Shown here: in pieces, positions 1-9,819 of the stretch | Numbering within the stretch: the first letter of the stretch is position 1 | Layout: each line of letters opens with the position of its first letter | NCBI GenBank assembly: GCA_030220185.1 | Contig: JASPKZ010009649.1 | Coordinates: 62,001-126,000 of the forward strand | Length of the DNA stretch: 64,000 nt | Reading direction: 5' to 3' | Origin: Diploptera punctata | Lineage: Eukaryota; Arthropoda; Insecta; Blattodea; Blaberidae | Position numbers and translations under genes: made by a program | The notes under the pieces: model-generated | The model's input: the letters and a program-made list of their open reading frames with translations, nothing else | Database searches by the model: none | What the model was told of the DNA's origin: nothing

Positions 1-398
1 GCACATAGTTTATTAGAACATCATAAAATTGGAAGAGAAGCTAAACTTTTAAAAGTAGAGAAACCTTTGGAATTGACAGTTTGGGAAAAAATATACATTC
101 AGAAAAACAGAAATAGATCAATGAATTTTGATATCCCTAACGAAATTACATTGATTTCGAAGTTCATAAATTCAACCATAGATAGCAGCACTGAAGATGG
201 CGACAATAGAATAGTTGACGGCCGAAGAATTTCAACAGTCGGAGTTATGGCTGACGATGAACATGATTATGTTTGAAATCGCGATATCATGGAAGCATGA
301 ATCCTATGAGGTGAGTTATTTAAACAATATGTTCTCCGATGATTTTTAATGATTATACCTCATAATGTTTACTTCCCAACATTAATTAAATATAAATA
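1..398 (+). mobile_element. Penelope-like element 3' part (family B2)
   Basis: The element is cut by the window edge. It shows the C-terminal end of the GIY-YIG endonuclease ORF: ELTVWEKIYIQKN and MNFDIPNE, a pair of motifs repeated in every PLE copy here. The 3' arm follows (TATGAGGTGAGTTATTT) and then the tail (TACCTCATAATGTTTACTTCC). The arm matches the palindrome at 32352-32773. Confidence 0.8.
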
Positions 399-400
399 CT

Positions 401-450
401 TACTTATTTTAGGAATTCTCACTATGAGGTATATTCTACCTGAACTTAAG
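401..450. mobile_element. Probable tail-only PLE insertion (family D tail)
   Basis: The stretch contains TTATTTTAGGAATTCTCACT then ATGAGGTATATTCTACC, the same tail as the elements at 20524 and 22553. It directly follows the B2 tail. ATAAATAC occurs on both sides (about 401-408 and 453-460) and may be a short target duplication, but the right edge is uncertain. Confidence 0.4.
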
Positions 451-480
451 AGATAAATACATTACCTAGTTAAATATGAG

Positions 481-1003
481 ACATAACATTATGTGAATGA
501 ATGAGTAATTTTCTATATCTGACCTCATAGTTTATGTTTTCTTAAACAAGGGAACTGCAGTTTCAACATGAAACATCCCTCCCATTTTCAACCAACATTA
601 TGACTAATTTGGACACTCGCACAAAAGAACACTTTAGAAATATTAAAAATGGCAAAATTGAAAAACCAGCTATTGCAGCACATAGTTTGTTGGAGAGTTA
701 TAAAATTGAAAAAGAGACCAAACTTCTAAAACATTTGGAAAAACCTTTAGAATTGACAGTTTGGGAGAAGAACAAACTTAGATCCATGAATTTCAAAATT
801 CCTGATGAATGAAACCTGACTTCGAAATTCATTAAATCAACACCAGATGGCAATGTTATAGATGGACATTCCAACAAAAATCCGGTAGTCATAATGTCGA
901 TTGAAAAATGGGAGGGATGTCCTCTTGAAAACAGCAGTTCCCATGTTTAAGAAAACAAACTATGAGGTAAGATATAAAAAATGACTCATTCATTCATGAA
1001 ATA
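481..1003 (+). mobile_element. PLE fragment with inverted 5' arm (family H)
   Basis: The endonuclease tail is readable at 600-812 (HFRNIKNGKIEKPAIAAHSL, ELTVWEK) with small indels. The last 80 bases (about 890-975, ending ACTATGAGGTAAG) are repeated in inverted form at about 510-598. So the copy is an inverted arm, truncated coding sequence, then arm. It sits just beside fizzy exon 9. Confidence 0.75.
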
Positions 1004-1032
1004 GATTACAACATAAAAGTGATGCTACTCAC

Positions 1033-1180
1033 CTGGGACTTGGTATCGATGGTGCTGGTACAGACACCTGTGTTGCAGTTCCAGAATCTAATACACCTGT
1101 CAGCTGTTCCACCTCCACTCGCCAGCATGTGACTCTGGTAGGGTGACCAAGCAAGTGGCTTCACAGCCGCCTGGTGCTGA
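1033..1180 (-). CDS. fzy: fizzy/CDC20 coding exon 9 (WD40)
   Basis: After completing a Ser codon the exon reads QHQAAVKPLAWSPYQSHMLA, SGGGTADRCIRFWN and CNTGVCTSTIDTKSQ. This is the CDC20 blade HQAAVxALAWxPxQxxxLASGGGTADRxIxFWN. Acceptor TATTGCAG and donor GTGAGT; 148 nt, phase 0 end. The following VCS(I/L)L blade and the C-terminal IR tail are not in the window, so the gene continues to the left. Confidence 0.95.
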
Positions 1181-1214
1181 CTGCAATACAAACACAACAC
1201 ACAATTTTATTATA

Positions 1215-1440
1215 TTTTAAGAGAAAATTGTCATAGAAATACTGTAAGTCACTAATACCTCAAACCTTGGGTGAAACATTTCAATTCATCTTATCCACAC
1301 CTAAGCTATGGACTATTGCAGAGCTTGTATATAATTTACATAGAAAAATACACCAATCAACTCTTCAAGTTGTGTAACTATGCAATGGAATCATGTCATC
1401 AGCTATGGCTGGAAACATATAATGAAGAGAAAAATGATAG
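1215..1440 (+). mobile_element. LINE 3' end fragment (RNase H LINE type)
   Basis: Closely similar to the end of the LINE at 17379-17745: both share ACCTTGGGTGAAACATTTCA, GCAGAGCTTGTATATA and the 3' segment GTCATCAGCTATGGCTGGAA. Only the last part of the ORF and the 3' UTR are present. Confidence 0.65.
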
Positions 1441-1650
1441 GTCTTCTTAATAAAGAAGCCACCATTTGTAAGATAGAAGCAAAGGTTTCATAGAATTTGA
1501 TGCACGGGAATTAATAGTGTATATAAGAGAAAAATTTGCATTTAGATTGGAACTTGCTCAGATAGCTCACTTGGTAGAGCATTTGCCTAGAGTGTGAAAG
1601 GTCCTGGGTTCAAGCCCCAATCTGAGTATATCATTTTTCTCTTCAAATAT
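1440..1650 (+). mobile_element. tRNA-headed SINE, copy S1
   Basis: It contains an A-box-like AGATAGCTCACTTGGTAGAGC and a B-box-like GGGTTCAAGCCCC, preceded by a 5' leader (AAGAAGCCACCATTTG) and followed by TTTTTCTCTTCAAATAT, shared by all copies of this family in the window. The anticodon arm does not fold well, so this is not a functional tRNA gene. Confidence 0.75.
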
Positions 1651-1794
1651 AATAATATATATATATATCTTTATTTTGAACTTTTCACCAATACTTTTAC
1701 ATTAAATATCCCACTCTTCACAGATGATCAAGTTATAATTTACAGTTCAGGGAATGACTTACAAATAGGACTATATCGTTCGTTTTCAAGCAGA

Positions 1795-1988
1795 AGTCCA
1801 ATGAAAATCCGGTAGTCATAATGTCGGTTGAAAATGAGAGAGACGTTTTCTTTTGAAAACTAGTTTCCGTGTTTAAAGAAAACATGAAATATGAGGTAAG
1901 ATGAAAAGAAAGAAAGAAAGAAAGGGGGGAAAAAAACTCATTAATTTATGAATTAAGAACCTCGTAATGTTATTTCCCACATTTAACC
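1795..1988 (+). mobile_element. PLE 3' end fragment (family H-like)
   Basis: The fragment starts near AATCCGGTAGTCATAATGTC and runs to AATATGAGGTAAGATG and a tail-like CCTCGTAATGTTATTTCCC. An AAAG microsatellite (about 1903-1924) has grown inside the arm. Confidence 0.6.
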
Positions 1989-3295
1989 CGTTGGGTGGGC
2001 ATTCCGTGAATATCCGTCTCAAGAAAGCCTTCACTCGGTGGGAGTTACGGATATATCCAACGAGATATATATATATTTTTTCTAAGTTAATTGGCGATAC
2101 AGGAACACAAAATTTTGAAGATCTGTTCTGTATGGGTATGACATCTAGTGTGATTTTTTTCAACCCTCTTTGACCGGTCTCTTAACAGTTTCTTATTACG
2201 AGAGTTAAAATCACATATCATGTATGCGCGCAAGAACGGACTAACGTATATCGGTAACTGGCCAGCTATATAACATTCATGATAAAATATTATTCACTAG
2301 ACGTGTTCAGAAAAAAAAACAGACACCATCTGTTTGCTCAACATAATATATCTCTCAACTCAGATTAGCCTTAAACCTTAATGCAAGAACGGTCTAAGTT
2401 AATGAAAAAATAATAACTCTGGTACAGTTTCTTGTAACTTCTCATTCACACATTTAAATGAGAGGTCTGTCTTTTATCACATTAGAAAAATATTGCACAA
2501 ACATTCAATTGGGGTTGCTAACTTTTACCCTCCATTCTCCAGTCTTGAAGTAACTAGTTCAAACGTCTTATTTCGCTTCTAGCTTTTTTTTTTCACTTCA
2601 TCATATTTTTTTATAAGCTACTTACAATTTACTGAAAATATGAGTGTTTTCTAAAATGAAGTTATGTAGCATTCATAATACTAACAACAATAATAACCAG
2701 TGACTTCTCAACACATCAGTGTTCAATAACGCCACTGATAATATCTGATGACGTCAATAATCACTATTACTACAATAAAAACTACTAATTGTACCGATAT
2801 ATATTTTTACGGTATATTAAAGTTCTAAAAATAAAAAAAATTGCGATTATTTGTAATAACTCAAAACTGACAGTATTTAGTAACTCCACTGGTCATATGT
2901 GTCGTAAAATTTTAATATTTACACAGTGTTAAAAGAGATTGTATATTTACATTATAAACTTCGGAGTAAATTGCCAATATAAATTAATTAATTAATTTAT
3001 ACATATATCCTAAATGCTTAGTTTATATCGATGTAAGACTTGAAATAACGCCACTGATGACAGACACCATGTAAGGCCAGAGTTAACATTTATTGCATTT
3101 AAGAGATTTGCATACTTTTTAATATTCATTACATGTAATATAAATAATGTTTTCCAAATTACTTTTAAATTGAACACGAGAAGACACTTGTGCCGTTTTT
3201 ATACTAAAGTTGAAAAAAAATAAAAATATGAAATTTCGATCAAAAAATATGACCATATGAAAGAGAATGGTTGTTTTGTATAATATTTGATGGAT
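1989..3295. other. AT-rich intron with no recognised feature
   Basis: No coding potential, tRNA-like head or clear inverted termini. Two spots repeat ATAACGCCACTGAT (about 2727 and 3050) and ACAGACACCAT (about 2319 and 3061), which hints at an old decayed repeat, but no edges can be drawn. Confidence 0.5.
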
Positions 3296-3306
3296 ATGTT
3301 ACAAAT

Positions 3307-4128
3307 TAACCTTTTTTTATAGGAATTATCACTGTGAGGTTCAATTCAATATTAAATTAAAAGATTCTTACCTCTCCTCACATATTATTCTGTTAAGTAG
3401 ATCGCGATTTCAGGCCTATTAGCAGGCCCATTTCCAGGTACACTGTTGTTGGGGGACACGTTTGTATGTCGATCGGAAAGAACCAATTCTTCTTCCCTCT
3501 GTTGGTAGACCGATGAATGAACCCTTGATAAGGTCCAAAAATTTGCGGGGGGAAACTTCGAAGTTCATTAAGTTTTCCTTTGTTTTTCTGAAGGTGGATC
3601 TTTTTCCAAACTGTAAGGTTCCTTAGGTGTCTCTATTTGTGTAATTAGACTAGCTTTTGATTCAATTCGATTGTTTTTCGTTACCACCAAGCATGAGCAG
3701 CGACTGCTGACTTTTTTCCAATTCTCCATTTTGAACATTTCTAAGATGTTCCTTCACCCTTGTTTTCAAAAAATTTCTTTTCGTTTTCCTTATAATAAAT
3801 TAAATTGTTGTCACAATCTTTACATTTGATCTGATAAATTCCTGATTTATTTTCTTCTTCAATTTTTTCATTTTTGTTGGTTTTAATTATCCTATTAAGG
3901 CTGTATTCATTCTTAGGTGCTAATCTTATATTCAACTTTTTGAAAATTTTTTGAAATTTGTAGTGTTTCAATGGATGGTAAGTGAATTTCTTGAATTTTA
4001 TTTTTTCTGTTTGTTTTATCAGTGTGCTTTCATTAATTAATTTTTGTCTTTTGAATTTATGCTATAGGCCTGAAATCGCGATCTACTTAACAGAATAATG
4101 TGAGGAGAGGTAAAAATCTTTTAATTTA
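3307..4128 (-). mobile_element. 5'-truncated PLE with 11-bp TSD (family I)
   Basis: It is flanked by ATGTTACAAAT at 3296-3306 and 4129-4139. From left to right: tail (AGGAATTATCACTGTGAGG), arm, then minus-strand endonuclease coding. The coding reads RLAPKNEYSLNRIIKTNKNE and SGIYQIKCKDC; the ILE-Y-Y part of the domain is damaged. An inverted copy of the arm closes the right end (GCCTGAAATCGCGATCTACT appears in both orientations). It is a complete insertion event, truncated in the linker upstream of the endonuclease. Confidence 0.88.
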
Positions 4129-4257
4129 ATGTTACAAATGTTTATTCCCTGTATTGGTTTTAATATTTTAAATTAAAGGAAGAAAAGGCTCCCCACAGAG
4201 CTGTAGAACTGCACTAGCTAGGTCCCCAGTTAAGGGGTTAACTATGAAGAAGTCACC

Positions 4258-4454
4258 AAGTCCAAAATTGGCTGTTTTGAGATAAGTACACTACACTATT
4301 ACGAAAATGATTCTTCACAGTCTGGCAAAAGCCAGTAAGTGCTATCCCTGTCCTTTTCTAATTTATAGGCACTTAATATTTTTTGGCATAACAGACTTCT
4401 TATGTGTGATCAAATTTTAATATCGCTGTATCTCAAAATAACAATTTTGGACTC
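4258..4454. mobile_element. MITE-like inverted repeat
   Basis: GTCCAAAATTG...TGTTTTGAGATA at about 4260-4284 is repeated in inverted form at about 4431-4454 (TATCTCAAAATAACAATTTT). The ~150-bp interior has no coding sequence. Superfamily not recognised; no clear TSD. Confidence 0.5.
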
Positions 4455-4589
4455 TGCCAGAACAATGACGATATACACTAAATAAGATATTAAAAAGATT
4501 TTAAAATGGAAATTTTAGTACAAAAGTCAAAAGTAATGGCATTTTTAGGAGAAGATACAATCAGAAGTACGATGATATACACAAAAACC

Positions 4590-4755
4590 AATTTTAGTTT
4601 AGAAAATTACCGGCATAATAAAAAATTGACAGTATGAAAACAGCTGAAGATGGGAATGATGTATTTCTCGATACTGCAGTTCTGTGTTAAAAAAAAACAG
4701 ATTTATAAGGTAAGAAGAATTCACGATTCATTTGATTCTTATTAACAAAAACCAA
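4590..4755 (+). mobile_element. PLE 3' end fragment (family E)
   Basis: It matches the 3' end of the element at 9820-10478 (AATTACCGGCA, AGCTGAAGATGGGAA, ATACTGCAGTTCTGTG, AAGGTAAGAAGAATTCA). It carries the hammerhead-like core, but GAAAC is changed to GATAC. No tail remains. Confidence 0.6.
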
Positions 4756-4759
4756 TGCT

Positions 4760-5189
4760 TAGAAAAAGTACAAAATTTCAACTATTTAGGTTGAGAAATA
4801 TCTGATCAAAATGAAAAAGATGTGAACCGAAAGTGCTATTTCGGTTCGATACATTTGTGCTGTTATTCTCCTTCTACAGTGAGATTCATGAACTATGTCA
4901 ATTTCCTTTCTCTTTGTATCTCCTCCCACTCTCCTTCCTACCCCTCCCTTTGCTCTGTTTGTAGTGCGCAACTTCCGCTTCTACCTCGGAACTCTTAAAT
5001 AGACCAAACACGTAGTGAACTCTATCATTCGATCATAGATTTTTGTTGGAACACTTGTCTGTCATCTGGAGGACGCGAGCTCCAGGAGAGCTGCATATTT
5101 TGGGTTTGGTCCGGCAAGCCAGGGTAAGGCACCCTAGGCAGGACTAAAAAGTATGTATGAGTGGTTGATTGTGTAAACTATGTTATTTC
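4760..5189. other. Intron sequence with no recognised feature
   Basis: There is a locally GC-richer patch at about 5040-5150 but no open frame, tRNA-like head or repeat termini that I can identify. Confidence 0.4.
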
Positions 5190-5298
5190 TTTAATAGTGA
5201 GTGGAGAACATATTTTTATTGACTCACCTCATACATTTTCAAACTTCTTCGATACCGACGGTTTCAGACAATATCATGTCCCTCTTCAGTCATGGCTT
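5190..5298 (-). mobile_element. PLE 3' arm fragment (family B)
   Basis: It contains AGTGAGTGGAGAACATATTT and GACTCACCTCATACA, as at 39916. Only the arm, including a hammerhead-like fold, is present. Confidence 0.65.
5250..5292 (-). ncRNA. Hammerhead-like ribozyme motif in PLE-B arm
   Basis: Read on the minus strand: stem I strand UGA (5292-5290), core CUGAAGA (5289-5283), one extra G, stem II GGACAU/UUGUCU around GAUA, then GAA (5265-5263), stem III ACC/GGU with loop GUC, cleavage-site A at 5253 (triplet GUA), then UCG pairing with stem I. All conserved type-I hammerhead landmarks except the extra base after the core are present. Hammerheads are known in PLEs; activity here is untested. Confidence 0.6.
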
Positions 5299-5619
5299 CC
5301 ACTTTCTGTTATTACTTATTGTTTGTTCTTTAATATTTGAATGATCAAATTATGTTTAAATTTAATTTCACTTTTCAACTTCAGACGTGAAATTTAAACA
5401 TTAAATCTCATTTTAAGTAAATATCAATGTCTGATTATTGTATTTGTTAGCTATGCTACAGCTGTCTTGCATAATTCCTGTACACAAGCTTACTCAAAGT
5501 TATATGAGCTCCCTTTTTCCCGTCTAGTTTTCATGGTTGAAAATAGTATATTCAGGTTAACTAAAAATCATAAATTGCTACAGTGTGTTTAAGGATTAAT
5601 TATTATTAATTAATGTTTA

Positions 5620-6445
5620 TGAATCTGGATAGGAAGGATGAATCAATCTTTGCCTCTCATGGGCCCGGGCAAAGGATTTAGAAATGGCACTGATAGCTAT
5701 GAACTCGATGCTACTAAGAGCACCAAAAGGTAGCAGATCTCTTAAACACAGCACACAAGAAAGTGACCAAATGTACACAAATCTTAGGAATAATAAATAA
5801 TACATTAAAAGCTAAATTACTACAAAAATTCACAAAAAGGAAATAATACTTTAATATTGCCCTCACATTAAGAGAGAGAGGAACAGAATCAAAGCATTGA
5901 AATGAAATTTCTCAGAAGGGCAGCATGATACACTCTTTTAGATAAAAAAAATAATGAAGAAATTTTAAAATAATTAGAAGTAGAATCAGTAGAAGAAAAA
6001 CTCAACAGATATAAATTATTAAGTTATGTAGATAGGAAATAACACTATGAGGTTCTTTAATATTGTTTATTTTTTATTATTTCACTCACCTCATACTTCA
6101 TAATTCATAGCAGACCCTGGGTTTCTTCACATAATTTGTGACATTGTCAATGCTGCATCACGTTCACAACTGACGTCCAACGGCCGTTGGACGTCAGTTG
6201 TGAACGTGACGCAGCATTGACAATGTCACAAATTATGTGAAGAAACCCAGGGTCTGCTATGAATTATGAAGTATGAGGTGAGTGAAATAATAAAAAATAA
6301 ACAAGATATAAATTAAACTGGCCAGACCATATAAAGAGAATGGATAATTCAAGAATCCCAAATATGATAGAATATAAACCCAAAGGACATCGTCGACCAG
6401 GGAGACCTCTTCAAAGACTTGCTTGATGGGACCGAAACAGGTCTA
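5620..6445 (+). mobile_element. Degraded LINE RT C-terminus, split by a PLE palindrome
   Basis: Frames before and after 6019-6303 join: VESVEEKLNRYKL before, NWPDHIKRMDNSRIPNM and GHRRPGRPLQRL after. This is the C-terminal region typical of APE-type LINEs (RxxWxxHxxRM...GRPxxR). It has several stops and frameshifts. The palindrome at 6019 interrupts it cleanly. Confidence 0.7.
6019..6303. mobile_element. Palindromic PLE-derived element with 12-bp TSD (family F)
   Basis: It is flanked by AGATATAAATTA at 6007-6018 and 6304-6315. It starts with a one-sided tail (AGGAAATAACACTATGAGGT), then two near-perfect inverted arms of about 115 bp (ATTTCACTCACCTCATACTT and its complement) meeting near 6185. 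There is no coding sequence. Same family as 19050-19242 and 29999-30464. Degenerate hammerhead-like landmarks (GAAACCC, GGGUC) lie in each arm. Confidence 0.9.
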
Positions 6446-6449
6446 CAAA

Positions 6450-6645
6450 GATTTAAATTAAAATTCTTTATTTCTCACCTCATATCCATTCTTCTAATTA
6501 AACCGACAGAGGGAGTAAGAAATAGTTCTCCTGAACAACATAACATCGGTCGAGATATTACTGAAGATGGAATCAGCTAGGTTTTGAAATCGGTATAATT
6601 AGAAGACTGGATATGATGTGAGGTATAAAGAATTTTAATTTAAAT
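6450..6645. mobile_element. Palindromic PLE-derived element (family G)
   Basis: Outer arms of about 50 bp are inverted copies: ATTTAAATTAAAATTCTTTA on the left and its complement on the right, with CACCTCATATCCA and GGATATGATGTGAGG inside. The loop holds the remnant of the 3' UTR with a hammerhead-like motif. No clear TSD. Confidence 0.75.
6557..6599 (+). ncRNA. Hammerhead-like ribozyme motif in family G palindrome
   Basis: Stem I AUUA (6557-6560) pairs with UAAU (6596-6599). The core CUGAAGA is at 6561-6567, followed by one extra U. Stem II GGAAUC (6569-6574) pairs with GGUUUU (6580-6585) using GU pairs. GAA follows at 6586-6588, and the short stem III AU/GU is followed by A6595, giving a GUA triplet. 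Activity is untested and stem III is weak. Confidence 0.55.
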
Positions 6646-6684
6646 CTTAAATTAAACTTCATGGCGATTTTTCTATAAAAGCCA

Positions 6685-6780
6685 ATGAAAAATTTTTGGC
6701 CAAACAGGGATTTGAAACCATGGTCTTCTTTTAAATATCAGTGCATTAGAGCACTATGCTACATCAGCATCTCACTTTCT
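6685..6780 (-). mobile_element. tRNA-like SINE head fragment
   Basis: AACAGGGATTTGAAACCATG resembles an inverted B box and GCATTAGAGCACTATGCT an inverted A-box region. No acceptor stem forms. It is probably a decayed tRNA-derived SINE. Confidence 0.4.
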
Positions 6781-6965
6781 CTCTCCTACACAATTCCAAG
6801 CACCCAAAGCCGTGAACTTCATGTATTTTTGCATTGTGTACAGAGAGGAGTGTAGAATGTGTGTTTATGTTTGTGAAGTGTAAAGTGTGTTGTATGAGGC
6901 ATGGTGATGAAGAGAAAGGACAAGGTGATACCAGGGACCAACACATAGCCTACTCTTATCAAAAA

Positions 6966-7397
6966 GCACCAAAGGTGCCACCAGGCTTAACATCCCCATC
7001 TGACGGACGAATCTCTATCAACAGTACCACATGCCTTCTCAACATATCTCTTATCACCAAAGGTGCCACCAGGCTTAACATCCCCATCTGACGGACGAAT
7101 CTCTATCAACAGTACCACATGCCTTTTCAACATATCTCTTATCACCAAAGGTGCCACCAGGCTTAACATCCCCATCTGACGGACGAATCTCTATCAACAG
7201 TACCACATGCCTTCTCAACATATCTCTTATCACCAAAGGTGCCACCAGGCTTAACATCCCCATCTGACGGACGAATCTCTATCAACAGTACCACATGCCT
7301 TCTCAACATATCTCTTATCACCAAAGGTGCCACCAGGCTTAACATCCCCATCTGACGGACGAATCTCTATCAACAGTACCACATGCTTTCTCGACAT
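6966..7397. repeat. 88-bp minisatellite, five units
   Basis: Units begin at CCAAAGGTGCCACCAGG (about 6968, 7056, 7144, 7232, 7320) and are almost identical, each with ATCTGACGGACGAATCTC and ACAGTACCACATGC. The period of 88 is not a multiple of 3, so the short open frames across it in both strands are incidental. It lies in the fizzy intron between exons 8 and 9. Confidence 0.92.
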
Positions 7398-7960
7398 ATG
7401 TACTGTGGAGAGGTTTGTAATTTAATGCAGGAATCTGGTGCACAATCTAGTGATTAAAAATTGTACACCACTACTTCTGCTGAACCTAAGATTGAAAATT
7501 TCACAATTAAATTTATTTATTTTATGGAATCATCCAGATGAAGAAGTGTATGAAGGCCATCTGAATAACTGCATCACTTAATGTTATATTTCAAATTAAC
7601 ACATACCAGAATTGGAAATATTTTTCGAATCCCGGTCCAAGCGCTAATTTTTCTTTCTAAAATAAAACTGCATCACAAATTACAACATTTTCAAGTGCTG
7701 GAGAGCAGAGTTAGATGAAGCACATTAGACAACAAGAATTTATTATCATGTGATATTTTAAATTTAACATTTTTCATTACCGGACATTATTATTTTGAAA
7801 ACAAAAATTAACGCTTGATTGAACTGTGGGCCTCTCATTCTCAGTACGAGTATGCTATCCATTACACCATTCAATTTCACAACTTGAATTTTCTACCCTG
7901 TCAGATATCGAATGAGGGCCTGCTAGTAAGGAAGGAGTGGAACTTGCCACTCTGAAAAAG
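7398..7960. other. Intron between minisatellite and exon 8, no recognised feature
   Basis: The sequence is AT-rich and noncoding. Short tRNA-like scraps (GAATCCCGGTCC near 7628 and TGTGGGCCTCTCATTCTCAG near 7825) may be decayed SINE pieces but cannot be assigned. Confidence 0.4.
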
Positions 7961-7968
7961 AGTCTTAC

Positions 7969-8096
7969 CTAAATGTATGCAGAGGTTGTGATGTTGAGTG
8001 GCTACTTCCAGGAACTTGTGGCCAGATGTACAGCATGTTGTCATTACCTCCGCTCGCCAAGTACCTTCCATCAGGTGACCATTTTAACCCACACAC
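7969..8096 (-). CDS. fzy: fizzy/CDC20 coding exon 8 (WD40)
   Basis: This exon reads [20 protein letters not shown] then [12 protein letters not shown] and ends HTF plus 2 nt. It matches the CDC20 blade [25 protein letters not shown]. Together with exon 7 (ending HTEE) it gives the family sequence GHTxEVCGLKW across the junction. The acceptor ends GAAG, the donor is GTAAGA, and the phase is 2. The intron to exon 9 is about 6.8 kb. Confidence 0.95.
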
Positions 8097-8179
8097 CTTC
8101 AAACAAATTATAACCACTTCAACACTTATACAAAAAAAATTATTTTGTGTTTAAAATATGTTTTTAAACAAATGGAAAT

Positions 8180-8250
8180 ATAATGTTGTAGCTGAATGGT
8201 CTAAGGCATCAAGCCTTGGTGCATAGCTCTGGGTTTAATCCCCATACATA
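8180..8250 (+). mobile_element. tRNA-like SINE head fragment
   Basis: GTAGCTGAATGGTCTAAGGC looks like an A box of a Leu/Ser-type tRNA and CTGGGTTTAATCCCC like a B box. It abuts the RTE fragment and is probably a SINE head. Confidence 0.4.
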
Positions 8251-8254
8251 ACTA

Positions 8255-8770
8255 ACTCACTGGTACTATGGAACCCGTAGGTTCATGGAGATGGACATAA
8301 GCTCTTCCTACATATCTATCCTGAGCTAATGTTTTCCAATCATCTCCTGTGTAATCTACTTCCCTCAAATCATGGTTAATGTTATTCTCCCAAGTCATTC
8401 TTGGCCTCCCTACTGGATGTTTTTCCTATTCTCCTATCTTGTTCTTGGTCTACCAACTGGGCATTTTCCCTCTGGTTTCCCTAAAGAAGATTTCCATGCC
8501 CTTTTTTCATTCTTCATTCATGCCACAAGTTGTGCCCATCATAGTCAATTAGACTTAACTGTACTTATTATATCAGGTTTCCCATAAAGATAATGTAAGT
8601 CATTGTTATGTAGTCTTCTCCATTCACCTATCTGTTTTTTTTTTTCTATTTGGTCCTAAGAATTTTTCTAAAATTTTAAATACTCGTAATATTTTTTCCT
8701 CCTTTAAAGTAAGAGTCCATGTTTCACATCCATGTAATATAACTGGAAGAATAGCAGTTTTATATATTTT
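8255..8770 (-). mobile_element. Diverged RTE LINE 3' end
   Basis: The reverse complement reads like the C-terminus of the RTE at 32804-36073. The 3' end CACTGGTACTATGGAACCCG corresponds to that element's end (CGGGTTCGATAGTGCCAGTG), and the Gly-Arg-Pro segment lies at about 8420-8470. Many substitutions make it an old copy. Confidence 0.6.
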
Positions 8771-8774
8771 CAGT

Positions 8775-8900
8775 ATAACATTTTTTTTTTAGAAAATGTT
8801 GGGATGACAAGAGTCCCCAGCGTAATGCATAATAGCAGAAGAAGGATATGAGGTGAGGTAATACAATTTTTAAAAATTAATAAAATTAATTAAACTTTTT
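8775..8900 (+). mobile_element. PLE 3' arm fragment (family A-like)
   Basis: GAAGAAGGATATGAGGTGAG then GTAATACAATTTT matches the PLE-A arm. No coding sequence or tail is retained. Confidence 0.5.
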
Positions 8901-9080
8901 TTTTGTCTTATATAACATCTACAATGCCACCTGACTACTTATTTTCATAGACCCAAGGTTTTGATGCATTAAGCATCATTATCAATTTTCTGTAACTGTT
9001 GAATCGGTGGTTGGTGATCCTTTAGGTTGAATTAAACCTCATACTGATTTTTCATATAAAAGTTCAATATATGTGGTTAC

Positions 9081-9260
9081 CTCCTCTGTGTGGGAATTGA
9101 GTTGTGAAACTACGCTGTCTCTCTGCCTGACATCGTGATGAATTATCTGACCACTTCGACAGCCACTTGTTAAGATGTAGCTGTTCCAGGACAGAGATCC
9201 TACTCGTGACGAATGTCCTCCCATCGAGCGCGTCCTCTTCAGTACATTACAGTCCCATAA
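9081..9260 (-). CDS. fzy: fizzy/CDC20 coding exon 7 (WD40)
   Basis: Sixty codons start LWDCNVLKRTRSMGGHSSRV and include GSLSWNSYILTSGCRSG and IIHHDVRQRDS, matching CDC20 GHSxRVGSLxWNSxxLSSGSRxGxIxHHDVR almost residue for residue. This specific wording separates CDC20/fizzy from the related Cdh1/fizzy-related proteins. Acceptor GTTTGTAG and donor GTAACC. Phase 0 at both ends. No disruption. Confidence 0.95.
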
Positions 9261-9379
9261 CTACAAACCACAAACAATTATAATTAATTCTACATATTAA
9301 CTTCTGGGGTTATCAAGTTTATATCCTCAAATAGCAAAATGTTAACATTCTCAAAATTGAAAAACATTCATTAATACAA

Positions 9380-9470
9380 TACAACAGGAAGTAACATTTT
9401 GACCTTCCTACAACAGCTGATGATGATATGGAACCATATTGAAACACTTCTCACTGAAGGACAAATTATA
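9380..9470 (+). mobile_element. Short PLE tail/3' UTR fragment
   Basis: GGAAGTAACATTTTGA resembles a PLE tail. It is followed by AGCTGATGATGATATGGAAC and CATATTGAAAC, which carries hammerhead core landmarks (CUGAUGA, AUAUG/CAUAU, GAAAC). Fragmentary. Confidence 0.4.
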
Positions 9471-9517
9471 TTTGAAGAAAAAAATATACAATGTTTTTAT
9501 TTTAATATAATAAATTT

Positions 9518-9812
9518 GGGAATTTTAACATTATGAGGTTTTCTTAGTAAGAATCAAATGAATTGTGAATTTTTCTTACCTCATACAACCATGTTTCTTT
9601 AAACACAGCACCGCGGTATAGGAGAACCATCGTTCCCATCCTCAGTTGTTTTCACAACTGTCAATTTTTTCCCTTGCCGGTAATTATTCAAATTGCCATC
9701 TGGTGTACTTTTGAATAAGTAATTATCCAAAAACATAGTTGTATTAGGTAAGAAGAAATTCATTTGATTCTTATTAAGAAAACCTCATAATGTTAAAATT
9801 CCCAAATTTACA
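9518..9812. mobile_element. Palindromic PLE-derived element with tails at both ends (family E)
   Basis: Both termini carry the tail: AATTTGGGAATTTTAACATT then ATGAGG on the left and its exact complement on the right. The left two thirds is a minus-strand copy of the 3' UTR of the element at 9820-10478 (rc of CACCAGATGGC and GATGGGAACGATGG). The right third is a short plus-strand arm. No TSD seen. Confidence 0.75.
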
Positions 9813-9819
9813 AAATAAA

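Noticed and set aside
1967..2173. Short overlapping open frames on both strands around 1967-2173
   Set aside because: They lack family similarity, overlap each other antisense, and lie in AT-rich intron beside a microsatellite.
6966..7397. CRISPR array or repeated protein-coding gene
   Set aside because: Unit is a uniform 88 bp with no spacers, in a eukaryotic intron; 88 is not divisible by 3, so the repeated short frames are incidental.
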